Position numbers and translations under genes: made by a program. The notes below the pieces were generated by a model. It did no database searches. It was not told the origin of the DNA and saw only the letters and a list, made by a program, of their open reading frames with translations. Source: Plantago ovata (taxonomy: Eukaryota; Streptophyta; Magnoliopsida; Lamiales; Plantaginaceae). Taken from it: a stretch of 64,000 bases of DNA. Within the stretch, counting starts at the first letter, position 1. Each line of letters starts with the position of its first letter. This document shows positions 47,115-56,546 of this stretch, piece by piece. Location: NCBI GenBank assembly GCA_028274465.1, contig CM051458.1, positions 103,432,855 through 103,496,854 on the forward strand, read 5' to 3'.

Positions 47115-48475
47115 ATACTAAGCAAATATTTTGGTGGGATGGATCGATCGACTAAGGAACACATCACCATGCAGACGGGCTTCGAATGCGGCGAGCTACC
47201 CTTCAAATACCTAGGGGTACCTCTGGCATCCCGCAAACTGTCGGTTCACATGTGCCAACCATTGATGGACAAAATAGTCGCTCGAATTAAGCACTGGACT
47301 TCGAAACTTCTCAGTTATGCGGGGAGGTTGCAATTAATAAACAGTGTGCTATTTTCCATCACCAACTACTGGTTACAAGTTTTCCCGCTGCCAAAGAAAG
47401 TCCTACAACATATTGAATCTCTGTGCCGAAGATATCTGTGGAGTGGTACGGAGGAAATAACTAGAAAGGCTCCTGTGGCTTGGGAAACTATTTGCAATAC
47501 AAGAAACACCGGAGGACTAAATGTCATTGATCTTGTCAGTTGGAGTAAAGCAAATATGCTTAAACTTCTCTGGAATATTCATGCTAAGGCAGACAAACTG
47601 TGGGTGAGATGGGTGCATGCCTACTATATCAAAAACTCGCAGGTTATGGAGTTCTCCTCTACACAGATGTTCGTGGATACTAAAAGGGATATTGAAACAG
47701 AAGGAAATAGCGGCCAGCAGACTGTTGTGGGGGTGGGGGGATTGGAAGCTGGAAAGAAATTCCCCACAAAGGCTTTCTATCATGAGATTCGAGGTGATAA
47801 ACCGAGAGTGGAATGGAATAAACTGTTCTTCTCTAATGGAGCTCGTCCCCAGGCTCTCTTTATACTGTGGTTATGTGTGCAGGAGAGACTCTACACCAAG
47901 GACCGGCTCACAAGGTTTGGGATGCCGAATGATGGGATGTGCGTACTTTGTAACCAACAGGAATCTGTGCGTTTCCTTTTCTTTGAGTGTCAACATACGC
48001 AAGTCATATGGTCTGAGGTACTACGATGGATGGGGGTGCACCACCAGCCGGGGGCATGGGATAGTGAGCTCTCATGGTTAATACGACACACAAAAAGTGG
48101 GGAAAAGGCAATGCTGCTGCGAATTGCTATTGCTGAGACGGTTTATGCGGTCTCGGCGATGCGGAATCAAAAGATTTTCAATGCAAACAATTATGATAAT
48201 CTAGTTTGTGATCACCTGAAACATATAATCCAAACTAGGTGCAAGCTGATTGGGCAACTACAGGAGATTGGGAACAGGCTAGCCGCATGAAAACAGGAGC
48301 AGCAGTAAGCGGAAAAATTTGCTGCCAAGTTACTGTCTTTTGTTTTGCGATTATCTGTTTGTTGCTTTAAAGTGAGAATTGCTGTGAGCTATATGTGATG
48401 AGAGGCCTGGTTCATGCCATCCGCGTTGTACTTAGCTCTTTGGATAATAGAAATTGATCTGCGTTTTAAAAAAAT
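47115..48475 (+). mobile_element. 5'-truncated LINE (ORF2 C-terminal half), open for 383 codons
   Basis: The long frame 47139-48290 encodes the end of a non-LTR retrotransposon polyprotein. It has ELPFKYLGVPLASRKL, SYAGRLQLINSVLFS, RRYLWSG, GGLNVIDLVSWSKANMLKLL and the zf-RVT segment CVLCNQQESVRFLFFEC. Endonuclease and the catalytic FADD part of the reverse transcriptase are missing, so it cannot move by itself. The open frame suggests a fairly young insertion. The 3' part ends in an A-run (48467-48473). It lies between UGT copies 1 and 2. Confidence 0.85.
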
Positions 48476-48778
48476 GTTGAGAAGTTGTTATTAGTTCAAA
48501 AAACTAATTTTTCCCCACAGACTTAATTACTTTCTAATTTAAATATTTAATTAAAAATTATAAAAATAACAATTAATTATAAAACAACATACACTAATTT
48601 AGAAATTACAAATAAATTAATAAAATTTCAATTCACTAAAGTTCATGTGAACTGATCTATATCGACTTTTAAAATTCGATTACAATTTATGACGCACATG
48701 TCAATATACTTGTATATAATTAAACGAGTTTATGACCGAATCTAACCTCAAGTACTTGAAAATTAAAACAAGCATTAA

Positions 48779-50194
48779 TTATGATCGACTATATTTCCAT
48801 ATTTCAGCTAGTTGACCCAATGTGGCAACGGAAGAACCTCCTTCGCTCATTGCTGCCTTAGCCGCTATACTCATTTCTTTAACCCGCTCGCGCACCTCAT
48901 TCCCTCTTCTCCGAGCTCGAGTCCATTAATTCGCGCACCCTATCCTCCACTTCTCCTGCTTTGACGAGCCCATCCTCTGCCTCAATTATCCTTAAAGCCA
49001 ACTTCATCTCCTCCACTAACATCACCCTATTAAAATGTTGCTCAGCGTACAATGGCCATGCCACCATTGGAACCCCAGCACAAATAGCTTCCAGGGTCGA
49101 GTTCCATCCACAATGGGTCACAAACCCGCCTACTGATTCATGATTCAAAACTGCCACTTGCGGGGCCCATGACTTTAACACTAACCCCATGCCCTTCGTA
49201 CGTTCCAAAAATCCTTCTGGAAGGAGTAAATCCATATCTGGCTCCGGCGGTGGCAAAAATTGACTGGCCTTATCATCAGACGGAGGTGATCGTACGACCC
49301 ATAGAAAACGATGACCGCTGCTCTCCAACCCTACCGCTAATTCATGCAATTGCTTGGACGAGAGTAGCCCTAAGCTACCAAAACATAAGAACATTACACT
49401 CTTCTTTGGCTGTTCGTCTAGCCATTTCAGACAATCGTGTTGATTAGCAGAGGCGGAAGCACCACTCAGTAATGGTCCCACGCAAAAAACTGGTGGAGTT
49501 CTGGTATCAGGGTTGCATTTTCCTGCCCGAATGGAATTGAGAGCGCTCGGCTCAAGGGATTCGAACGTGTTCACCAAAATTCCAGCTGAATTCGGCATAC
49601 TATATGACCAATCAAGAAACTCCTTATAATCTATTGACTCTCTATCAAGCACCGGCTTCCACATGTCGGAAGCCGGGACCGGGGCAATCCGGGGACTTCC
49701 AAAAGCGTATTTCCCATATCTTTGTAACTTCTAGTTGTGTTTTTATCGAGTGTAACAAAGTATAAAGCAATTGCTAGAGCACACGCACTCGAAGTAAAGA
49801 AATAGTACGTCGGGATTTTGAGTTCATCAACTGAAATAGGTAGAATCGGGGTGCAAAAGAAGTCGATGATAAAGGCGGATACATCAGGGATCCTCTCTAG
49901 TGCACGACGAACCTCGTCATTGCTACGACGGAGAGTTTCGAATATGATGGATTCCATGGAAGGGTAAGAGTGTAGGTCAAGTGGAACGGAGGGCAAGTGG
50001 TGGAAGGTGATGGAGGGCTCAGTCGCAGAGATGTTACAGATGTAGGCGGCAGTGGAGCCGGTGTTGAAGGAAGGCGGGACGGTGAGGATGGTGATGGTGA
50101 AGGAAGGGTGGTGTTTGTGGATGAACTTGCCTAGCTCCACCATGGAAATGAGGTGCCCCATGCCTGGAGATGGGTATAGGACTATCGTTCCCAT
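48779..50194 (-). pseudogene. UGT88-type glycosyltransferase, two opposite one-base frameshifts
   Basis: The region from ATG (50194) to TAA (48779) is 1416 nt, as for a 471-residue UGT. It has GMGHLIS with the catalytic His at 14, IIDFF with the catalytic Asp, and a complete 44-residue PSPG box from WAPQ to YAEQ ending in Gln, typical of UDP-glucose users. Near 49681-49684 a run of four C on the coding strand should be five ([11 protein letters not shown]). The frame shifts and would end early. Near 48903-48908 one base too many (GAGAAGAGGGAATGA) shifts it again and gives a stop at 48897. The two changes cancel in total length. Either a recent pseudogene or assembly errors. If intact it would glucosylate a small phenolic such as a flavonoid. 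A TATA-like ATATATTAAA lies at about 50280-50288. Confidence 0.85.
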
Positions 50195-50929
50195 TTCTTG
50201 ATTATTTGTTCTTAGTTTCTTTCCTTTGGTTTGTTGAATGATTTGTTATGATTCTAATTGTTCAACAAGAAGTTGGTTTAATATATAGAGTGGATGGAAA
50301 GTTACCATCAATAATTCAATGTGCATCCTGAAATTACATTCTAGAAAAATACTCCATATAGCTAGTTTTTTGATTATCAATAAAATCAAATTTCACATAT
50401 CATTGTTGCATTTTTGTGGTAGGTGTGCTGTAATATTTTTGAGTGGTTACAGTATTCTTTTTTGCAGGATCACATTATCCTTCAAGATTTCTACATTATT
50501 TTCATCTTTAATAAAATCATATCTCCAGTAGGTCTCAAAATTTAACAATTTCTTATATACACGTTCGTAAAAAAGAAAAGAAAAAAAATTCGTATACGAC
50601 TCTAGACTTTAGTATGGATGTGGTCCAATTGATGTTTGTTCTGTTTCCCAAATTTACACAAAAATAATCTTACGATAGGGCGGTGTTCTGTTTGTGTTGT
50701 AAGTTGTGAGTTGATCCTTCACATTTTCAAAAACTATGGAGTACATTATCATGATAGGAAGAATGGAAATACAAATTCCTCTCACTCTCTGTTTTGATTG
50801 ATGAATGAAAGCCAATTTATCTACGAAGTTTTGGGCGAGGGGTGCGGTAATGATACTGTAGTATATTTATTTTGATGAGGAAACAATTGAAATATTTTTA
50901 TGATGTAAAGGGAGGATTGAAAAGGAATT
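50195..50929. other. Upstream region of UGT copy 2 and spacer
   Basis: Promoter side of UGT copy 2 up to about 50300, then AT-rich spacer with no gene. A 70-codon ORF at 50319-50531 has no motif. Confidence 0.35.
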
Positions 50930-51019
50930 TTTTTTTTTTTAAACGGCAAATATTACAACTACACCCTACACTATACAAATTTTTAAACCACCTTATTTAT
51001 CCATATCTAAACCAACCTT
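50930..51019 (-). mobile_element. Retroposon 3' end with poly(A), abutting a tRNA fragment
   Basis: Read on the minus strand, GTAGGGTGTAGTTGTAATAT is followed by TTGCCGTTTAAAAAAAAAA. This is the 3' end of a LINE (or similar retroposon) with its poly(A) run (50930-50943 on the plus strand as T). It directly adjoins the 5' half of a tRNA-His at 51020. The upstream part of the retroposon is absent. Confidence 0.5.
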
Positions 51020-51044
51020 ATTCTTACCACTAAACTACAGCCAC
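51020..51044 (-). pseudogene. Truncated tRNA-His (5' quarter only)
   Basis: Minus-strand GTGGCTGTAGTTTAGTGGTA plus AGAAT is identical to the first 25 nt of the tRNA-His at 44822-44751. The rest (anticodon arm, B box, 3' acceptor) is missing and replaced by the retroposon tail. The flank at 51045-51160 resembles the corresponding flank of the tRNA-His at 55717, so this was once a full duplicate. Confidence 0.8.
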
Positions 51045-51540
51045 ATGGATTCTAAAGAAGGTTATACTTTGACAAATTACGTCATTTTGATTAACAAAGA
51101 TTATTAATTACAGCCTAATTTTCAACCAGATCCATGTGTACTACTCCTCTATTCCCCTTAAGGCCCTAAGACCCTAATAGTTAACACCATGCAGAGAATA
51201 ATTATGTTGTTAGTTGCTATCCTTCCCGGTCGTGTGTGCACTGTGTGGTTATTTGTACATTGGCCTTTGGGCAATTAAACAACCTTAAACCTTAAATAAG
51301 TAGTTGCAAAGTCGGATTATTTTAAATGCTTAACACTTCTCGCCATATAATACTTTATGATAAACAAGTTCTACATTGAAATCATCCGTACTTATTGAAT
51401 TGAAAAATGTTACATTTAAATCACAACATCTCCTCGCTTAATTTGAAAATTTGAAATTAATCTTATGTAATGTGATAAACCAGAGAGTATACCACTTTAT
51501 TGGACGTGTCTGATTCAACATCTGAGCCAGATTGAAGGTT
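51045..51540. other. Spacer, 3' flank of UGT copy 3
   Basis: The left part (about 51058-51160) matches the sequence following the tRNA-His at 55717 (shared TTGATTAACAAA, then ATTATTAATTA, then AGCCT and CAACCA), showing a shared duplicated block. No gene. Confidence 0.5.
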
Positions 51541-52947
51541 CTATTTTTCCAATAGTCGCACTAATTGTGATAATGCGACAACTGACGAACCTCCATTGCT
51601 CATTGCAGCCTTAGCCGCTACACTCATTTCCCTAACGTGCTCCCGGACTTCCTTCCCCTTCTCTGAGTCCGAGTCCATCAACTCCTTCACTCTAGACTCC
51701 ACCTCACTTGCCATCACAAACCCATCTTCCGCCTCACTCATCCTCAATGCCAATTTCATCTCATCCACCAACATTACCCTGTTATAATGTTGCTCGGCGT
51801 ACAATGGCCATGCCACCATTGGCACCCCAGCACAAATTGATTCTAGCGTTGAGTTCCAACCACAGTGGGACACGAACCCACCTACCGAATCATGGCGTAG
51901 TATAGCAACCTGCGGGGCCCATGACTTTAATATAAATCCCCTATCCTTGGTGCGTTCCATAAATCCTTCTGGAAGGAGTAAATCCAAATTTGGTTCTGGA
52001 GGTGGCAAAAACTCATTGGATTTATCATCAGAGGGAGGCGACCGTACAACCCACAAGAACCGATGACCGCTTCTCTCCAACCCAACGGCCATTTCATGTA
52101 ACTGCTTGGCCGAGAGTAACCCTAAACTTCCAAAACATAAGAAAATTACGCTCTCCTTTGGTTGCGCGTCTAGCCATTTTAGACAATCGTGCTTGTCAAC
52201 TGCAGTACCATCGCTTAATAACGGTCCTACCGGAAAGATCGGTGGAGTACTCTTGCAATCCACATTACAATATTTTCCTTCGCGGATGAATTTTAGAGCG
52301 TTCGGTTCAAGGGATTCAAACGTATTGATTAGAATCCCGTCAGAGTTTGGCAAACCGCGGGACCAATTGAGAAAATCCTTATAATCAGTTGAGTGTCTAT
52401 CAAGTATTGTCCTCCACATATCTGAAGCCGGGATCGGTGGCAATCCCGGGACATGCACAAGCGTGTTTCCCATATCCTTGAAACTTTTAGTTGTGTTTCG
52501 ATCCAGTGTATCCAAGTAGAAAGCAAGCGCGAGAACACAAGCGCCGGAAGTGAGGAAATAGTAAGTTGGGATTCCAAGTTCAATCGAAATAGGAAGAACC
52601 GGGGTGCAAAAGAAGTCGATGATCAAGGCAGAGATGTTAGGTATCACCTCGAGTGCACGACGAACCTCGTCATTGCTACGTCTGAGAGTTTCGGAAATGA
52701 TGGATTCCATGGAAGGGTAAGAGTGGAGGTCGAGTGGAACTACGGGCAAGTCGTGGAAGGTGATGGAGGGGACTGTGTCGGAAATGTGGCGGATGTATGT
52801 GCCCGTGGAGCCGGTGTTGAAGCTAGGTGGTACGTTGAGGATGGTGATGGTGAAGGAAGGGTGGTGTGTGAGGATGAACTTGCCGAGTTCTACCATGGAA
52901 ATGAGATGTCCCATGCCTGGAGATGGATAGAGGACTATCGTTCCCAT
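51541..52947 (-). CDS. UDP-glycosyltransferase, UGT88 family, intact (468 aa)
   Basis: A single-exon frame of 468 residues, the usual length for family-1 plant UGTs. The start MGTIVLYPSPGMGHLISMVE is the UGT88 hallmark. The catalytic His is residue 14 and the activating Asp is 111 (LIIDFF). The 44-residue PSPG donor-binding box spans 343-386, with HCGWNS in its middle and a terminal Gln (386), which favours UDP-glucose. The N-terminal half should bind the acceptor. UGT88 enzymes glucosylate flavonoids, anthocyanidins, chalcones and related phenolics in the cytosol; the acceptor here cannot be read from sequence. No signal peptide. It is the only unbroken member of the three-copy array. A TATA box lies ~70 bp upstream. 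Confidence 0.95.
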   Translation of the reverse strand: MGTIVLYPSPGMGHLISMVELGKFILTHHPSFTITILNVPPSFNTGSTGTYIRHISDTVPSITFHDLPVVPLDLHSYPSMESIISETLRRSNDEVRRALEVIPNISALIIDFFCTPVLPISIELGIPTYYFLTSGACVLALAFYLDTLDRNTTKSFKDMGNTLVHVPGLPPIPASDMWRTILDRHSTDYKDFLNWSRGLPNSDGILINTFESLEPNALKFIREGKYCNVDCKSTPPIFPVGPLLSDGTAVDKHDCLKWLDAQPKESVIFLCFGSLGLLSAKQLHEMAVGLERSGHRFLWVVRSPPSDDKSNEFLPPPEPNLDLLLPEGFMERTKDRGFILKSWAPQVAILRHDSVGGFVSHCGWNSTLESICAGVPMVAWPLYAEQHYNRVMLVDEMKLALRMSEAEDGFVMASEVESRVKELMDSDSEKGKEVREHVREMSVAAKAAMSNGGSSVVALSQLVRLLEK

Positions 52948-53012
52948 TTTTTTTACTTTGGTTAATCTTGAATTTGCTTGTGATGTTTATTTTCCAATAC
53001 AAACTTTGCCAA

Positions 53013-53022
53013 TATATTTATA
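53013..53022 (-). promoter_or_regulatory. TATA box of the intact UGT
   Basis: Minus-strand TATAAATATA, about 66-75 bp upstream of the ATG at 52947, giving a leader of ~35-45 nt. Confidence 0.6.
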
Positions 53023-53147
53023 AGACTATGATACTCTGCATAGGATCCAAGGTTTCATGATGAGCGAATGACATGTTCCATGACGCATAGAGGAATTATT
53101 CGAATGAATTTTTCTACTAGCTAGGTCTACTCCATGATATTTACATA

Positions 53148-53403
53148 CTTCCTCCGGAAACTTAATAGTTTTACACTTTGTTTTTGTTGATTTTTTTATA
53201 TTCGGTTTGACCTCAAATTAATCATAATTGATTATGAAAAAATTAATTTTAAATGTTATATTATACAAATATAAGAAGTATACTTTCATAATATAATTTT
53301 TTAAACTATCTTTTCGTAACGAGTTATTATTAATTTGAGGTCAAACCAGGCATCGAAAAGTCAACAAAAATAAAGTGTAAAACTATTAAGTTTACGGAGG
53401 AAG
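53148..53403. mobile_element. Stowaway MITE, 256 bp, complete
   Basis: The left end CTTCCTCCGGAAACTTAATA and the right end are inverted repeats that match for more than 40 bp with few mismatches (TAGTTTTACACTTT is shared). TA flanks both sides (53146-53147 and 53404-53405), the Tc1/Mariner target duplication. The whole element can fold as a hairpin. It sits ~200 bp upstream of the intact UGT gene. Confidence 0.9.
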
Positions 53404-53568
53404 TACTATATTGTTATATTGTTTTGTGAACTTACAATTTAACTTTAGCATTTGGCTTTTTCATAAAGTAATTCTTCTGTTTTGTTCTCTAATATTTCTT
53501 TCATAAAGTTTGATGGATCCTTTTCGAGATAGATACATGAATAATGGCATGCATGATAGTCTTGTAGA

Positions 53569-53984
53569 CAGGGACGGATATCTCCCAAATTTTGATAATT
53601 TTTTTATATGTAATCTTTTCGTCTTATAAAATTTTATCCACTTTTAATTCGTAGGTGTACCATAAACTTTAATAATTTTTAAAAATAAAACTGCCCACAT
53701 ATTAAAAAACATTGATTCTTAAAATAATATTATAAATTTGCCGTAAGTCTTCACTTTAACAACTACTTTTCAATTAAAATATTACCTATCTCACCAACTT
53801 TTTTATTTCCTAGTGGGTAAAAATTATGTGACGGAGGGAGCAGTATTAATTTACGATTTTTCAATTTTTTTTTTTATTGGTAATATTACGATTTTTTAGA
53901 TTTTCGCCCCATTCCCCCAACGTTCGACAAAATTGTACTCCTCATTGATATCCTAACCTCAAATTCTGGGTTGGCCTCCCCATG
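53569..53984. mobile_element. hAT MITE with perfect 8-bp TSD, host of a nested Stowaway
   Basis: Both sides carry CTTGTAGA (53561-53568 and 53985-53992), an exact 8-bp duplication. The left end is CAGGGACGGAT and the reverse complement of the right end is CATGGGGAGGC, degenerate hAT termini related to the element at 45116-45300. Without the nested Stowaway it would be ~183 bp, close to the 185 bp of that element. Confidence 0.8.
53613..53843. mobile_element. Stowaway-like MITE nested in the hAT element
   Basis: The right end GACGGAGGGAGCAG is the inverted Stowaway terminus (CTCCCTCCGTC). The left end ATCTTTTCGTCTTATAAAAT is a decayed counterpart. TA lies on both sides (53611-53612 and 53844-53845). 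Its removal leaves a hAT MITE of the expected size, which supports the nesting. Confidence 0.65.
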
Positions 53985-54314
53985 CTTGTAGAATCGTAGA
54001 CATTCCTGGTGAAACTGTTACCAGTTCAAATTGAAATGTGTCTCTCTCGAATGGTGTTATCACTTCCCTTATCTGATAAAAAATGAATAAAGAAACATTG
54101 CAGTGGCCAATTCCAAATTGAATTTTAACGTTGGTCTAAATTGGACTTTCACTTATTTAATGCGATCACTACTGGTGAAACTGTAACTGTGAATGTGTTG
54201 TCAATTATATATGTGAAGTACTACAATAAATTATTACTCTGTCCATCTCCGCCATAAATTTTCTATTTAATACATTAATTTTTTAATATCCCATTTGAAA
54301 TGAAAAAAATATAT

Positions 54315-54553
54315 CGAAAAAATACTTCACGAAATTATATTATAAAAATATAATAATTATATCTTCATAATATAACTCCGTAAGATATATTTTCAATATG
54401 ATTTAATATTAATATGGAACCAAATGGAATATTTTAAAAATTAACATTTATTGAAAAAATATTTTACGAAGTTATATTATAAAAACATAATAATTATATT
54501 TTCATAATATAACTTGTAAGATATATTTTCAATATGATTCAATATTAATATGG
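54315..54553. repeat. Two-copy tandem duplication, ~100-bp blocks
   Basis: The blocks at about 54315-54418 and 54456-54553 share TATATTATAAAAA, then CATAATATAACT, then GTAAGATATATTTTCAATATGATT and AATATTAATATGG (given here in short pieces). AT-rich and non-coding. Confidence 0.75.
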
Positions 54554-54599
54554 GGACAAATGTTTTTTTTTTTTAAATTAACATTTTAAATGAAACCGA

Positions 54600-54999
54600 G
54601 AGTTTGAAACAGTTAAATTGGGCAACGTTGGATGGCCCTATTACTCTGTGTCGGTTCATAACCCAAACTGGACTTTCCTTCCGTATCCGGTCGTATTGGG
54701 CTAATTCGGGTCCAAGTTTTATCCTATTGAGACAGTATACTAGTGGTGAAGCCTACTCATGTAACTCATCCATGCAACTACGGTGAACCTATTTTATACC
54801 AAGATACACCGAAAATATAAGAAAATATGACCAACAATAATTCATATAAACGTGAAGCAGAGCATTGTTGTAGTTATCTGCAAGCACATTACTCTGGACC
54901 CGTAAGCTTTTCGCTATTCAGTAAAGCCATTTAGCTTGATCGAGCTTCTGAAATTGGTTAGAGAATTTATCTCTGTCGCCACTGATTTTTTTACAGGAA
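54600..54999 (+). pseudogene. Decayed partial copy of the AIMP1-like gene (promoter, exon 1, intron 1)
   Basis: The sequence parallels 56330-56715. Shared words include AAACGTGAAGCAGAGCATTG (exon 1), the GTAAGCTT donor, CGAGCTTCTGAAATTGGT and CGCCACTGATTTTTT (intron 1), then the acceptor. The start codon ATG has become ATA, and after the first bases of exon 2 the similarity ends. Upstream sequence (TTGGGC...CCCAAA) also corresponds. It cannot encode a product, but it may retain promoter activity. Confidence 0.8.
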
Positions 55000-55061
55000 C
55001 CATATGTACATTAGAATAAACTTTCTCTCAAACATCAGGTTGGTGAGATATGTATTGTGTA

Positions 55062-55310
55062 ATATGATATGCATGCATAGAATTCTATATGATATGCATG
55101 CATAGAATCATATTACATGCTTTGGAATATAAATCTAGCTAGTGTTTATAGAATCAATGTCTTATTAATGTACATAGCATAGAATCAGATTGCACACTTT
55201 TGGAATATAAGCCTAAGTGTCTATAGAATCAATGTCATATGATATACATGCATAGAATCATATTACATGCTTTTAAATATAAGTCTAGTGATCTATAGAA
55301 TCATCAATCA
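55062..55310. repeat. Minisatellite, ~80-bp unit, about three copies
   Basis: Units contain GCATGCATAGAATCATATTA, then CATGCTTTGGAATATAA, then TCTATAGAATCAATGTC, with small length changes. Two short extra partial copies of GATATGCATGCATAGAAT start the array. Confidence 0.75.
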
Positions 55311-55645
55311 CGTATAATCCACATTGAAAGATTTGATGGTCTTGACTACTGGCTTGATCTTTGAGTGGCATAAAATGAACTGGTATAATGGCCGCGATGA
55401 CTAATGGTATTTCATCTCTTTTGGAATTTTATGACATACGAGAGGATCTTGCGAGTAGAGATTTATTTTGTTAGGTAATTTTTTAATTTTATTTAAACCG
55501 TCAAAACTTCTAAATTGAAAGGGTCCAACTGCTTTAGAAGATGAATTACATTATGTGTGCAAGCAAGGGTTTTCATTATGAGTATTTATTTTCATGAAAA
55601 AACATTAACTGTTCTTTTAATTTTCTTGAGAAAAAGGTTTTAAAA

Positions 55646-55717
55646 TGTGGCTGCTGGGATTCGAGCCCAGGTCTCCACGGCCACAACGTGGAATTCTCAC
55701 CACTAAACTACAGCCAC
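55646..55717 (-). tRNA. tRNA-His (anticodon GTG), second copy, 72 nt
   Basis: Identical to the tRNA-His at 44751-44822 except for one A-to-G change in the D loop (GTGGTGAG versus GTGGTAAG). All stems, A box, B box and anticodon GTG are intact. A TTTT run directly follows the 3' end (55642-55645), giving a pol III terminator. It is likely a functional nuclear gene. Confidence 0.95.
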
Positions 55718-56546
55718 ATAATTGACAAACTTAGTTTTGTAACTTAATCTTGATTAACAAATTATTAATTATAGCCTTATTCTCAACCATGTCCTCGTAG
55801 TATGAACATTTATATTCGAAATCCAAAAGGTTATTTCTAATAACAAAATAAGATTGCACACACTTTAAAATACTACTAGCAAGTAGCAATAAGAGGCTGG
55901 GTTGTTTCAAAAAACTTTACTTCTTACCTAATAAAATCATGAGTAATATACTGTAATAATATATTTATCTCATGTGTATACAAACATAAATTAGGGCGTT
56001 TATTAAAACTATCTCCATCAATCAATAAAGCATATGAGATCCATAAGTCACATGATGTTAGCTACCGAGTATGATGTTTGTCCTTTTAAAATTTTCAAAC
56101 ATGTGCATCTATGACGGTACTGAATGATAAAAAAAAATCGCGTATTTTCTTTTACAGAAAAACATCGATCTGACCTTTTGATATTTTAAATGATGATAAT
56201 AGCCATACGTAATGAACCTGCTAGTTAAAAAATCAAATGACCAAATTATCCCTACATCACTGTTAATTCAAACTTCGAACCCTTTATATTGTTTGAATTT
56301 GACTCGAACTCGAAATCTCGAACTAGAAAATAGAAATAGTTAAGTTGGGCCACAAGGGACCGCCCGGCCGTATTATAACTCGATTCATACCCAAAACCGG
56401 ACCTTTGAATTCGTAGCCGTTCCAATTGGGCCCAAATGTTAGCCCATGAAGACAGAAAACCGGGTGAAGAAGAAGAACCCTACTCACTGATTCTATAGCA
56501 AGAAAGAAAAGCTGAAAATCTGAGAAAAAAATAAAATCGAGCAGCG
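55718..56546. other. Spacer and promoter of the AIMP1-like gene
   Basis: The left part resembles 51045-51160 (shared duplication flank). From about 56330 the sequence resembles 54600 onward, the duplicated promoter. No clear TATA box. Confidence 0.4.
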
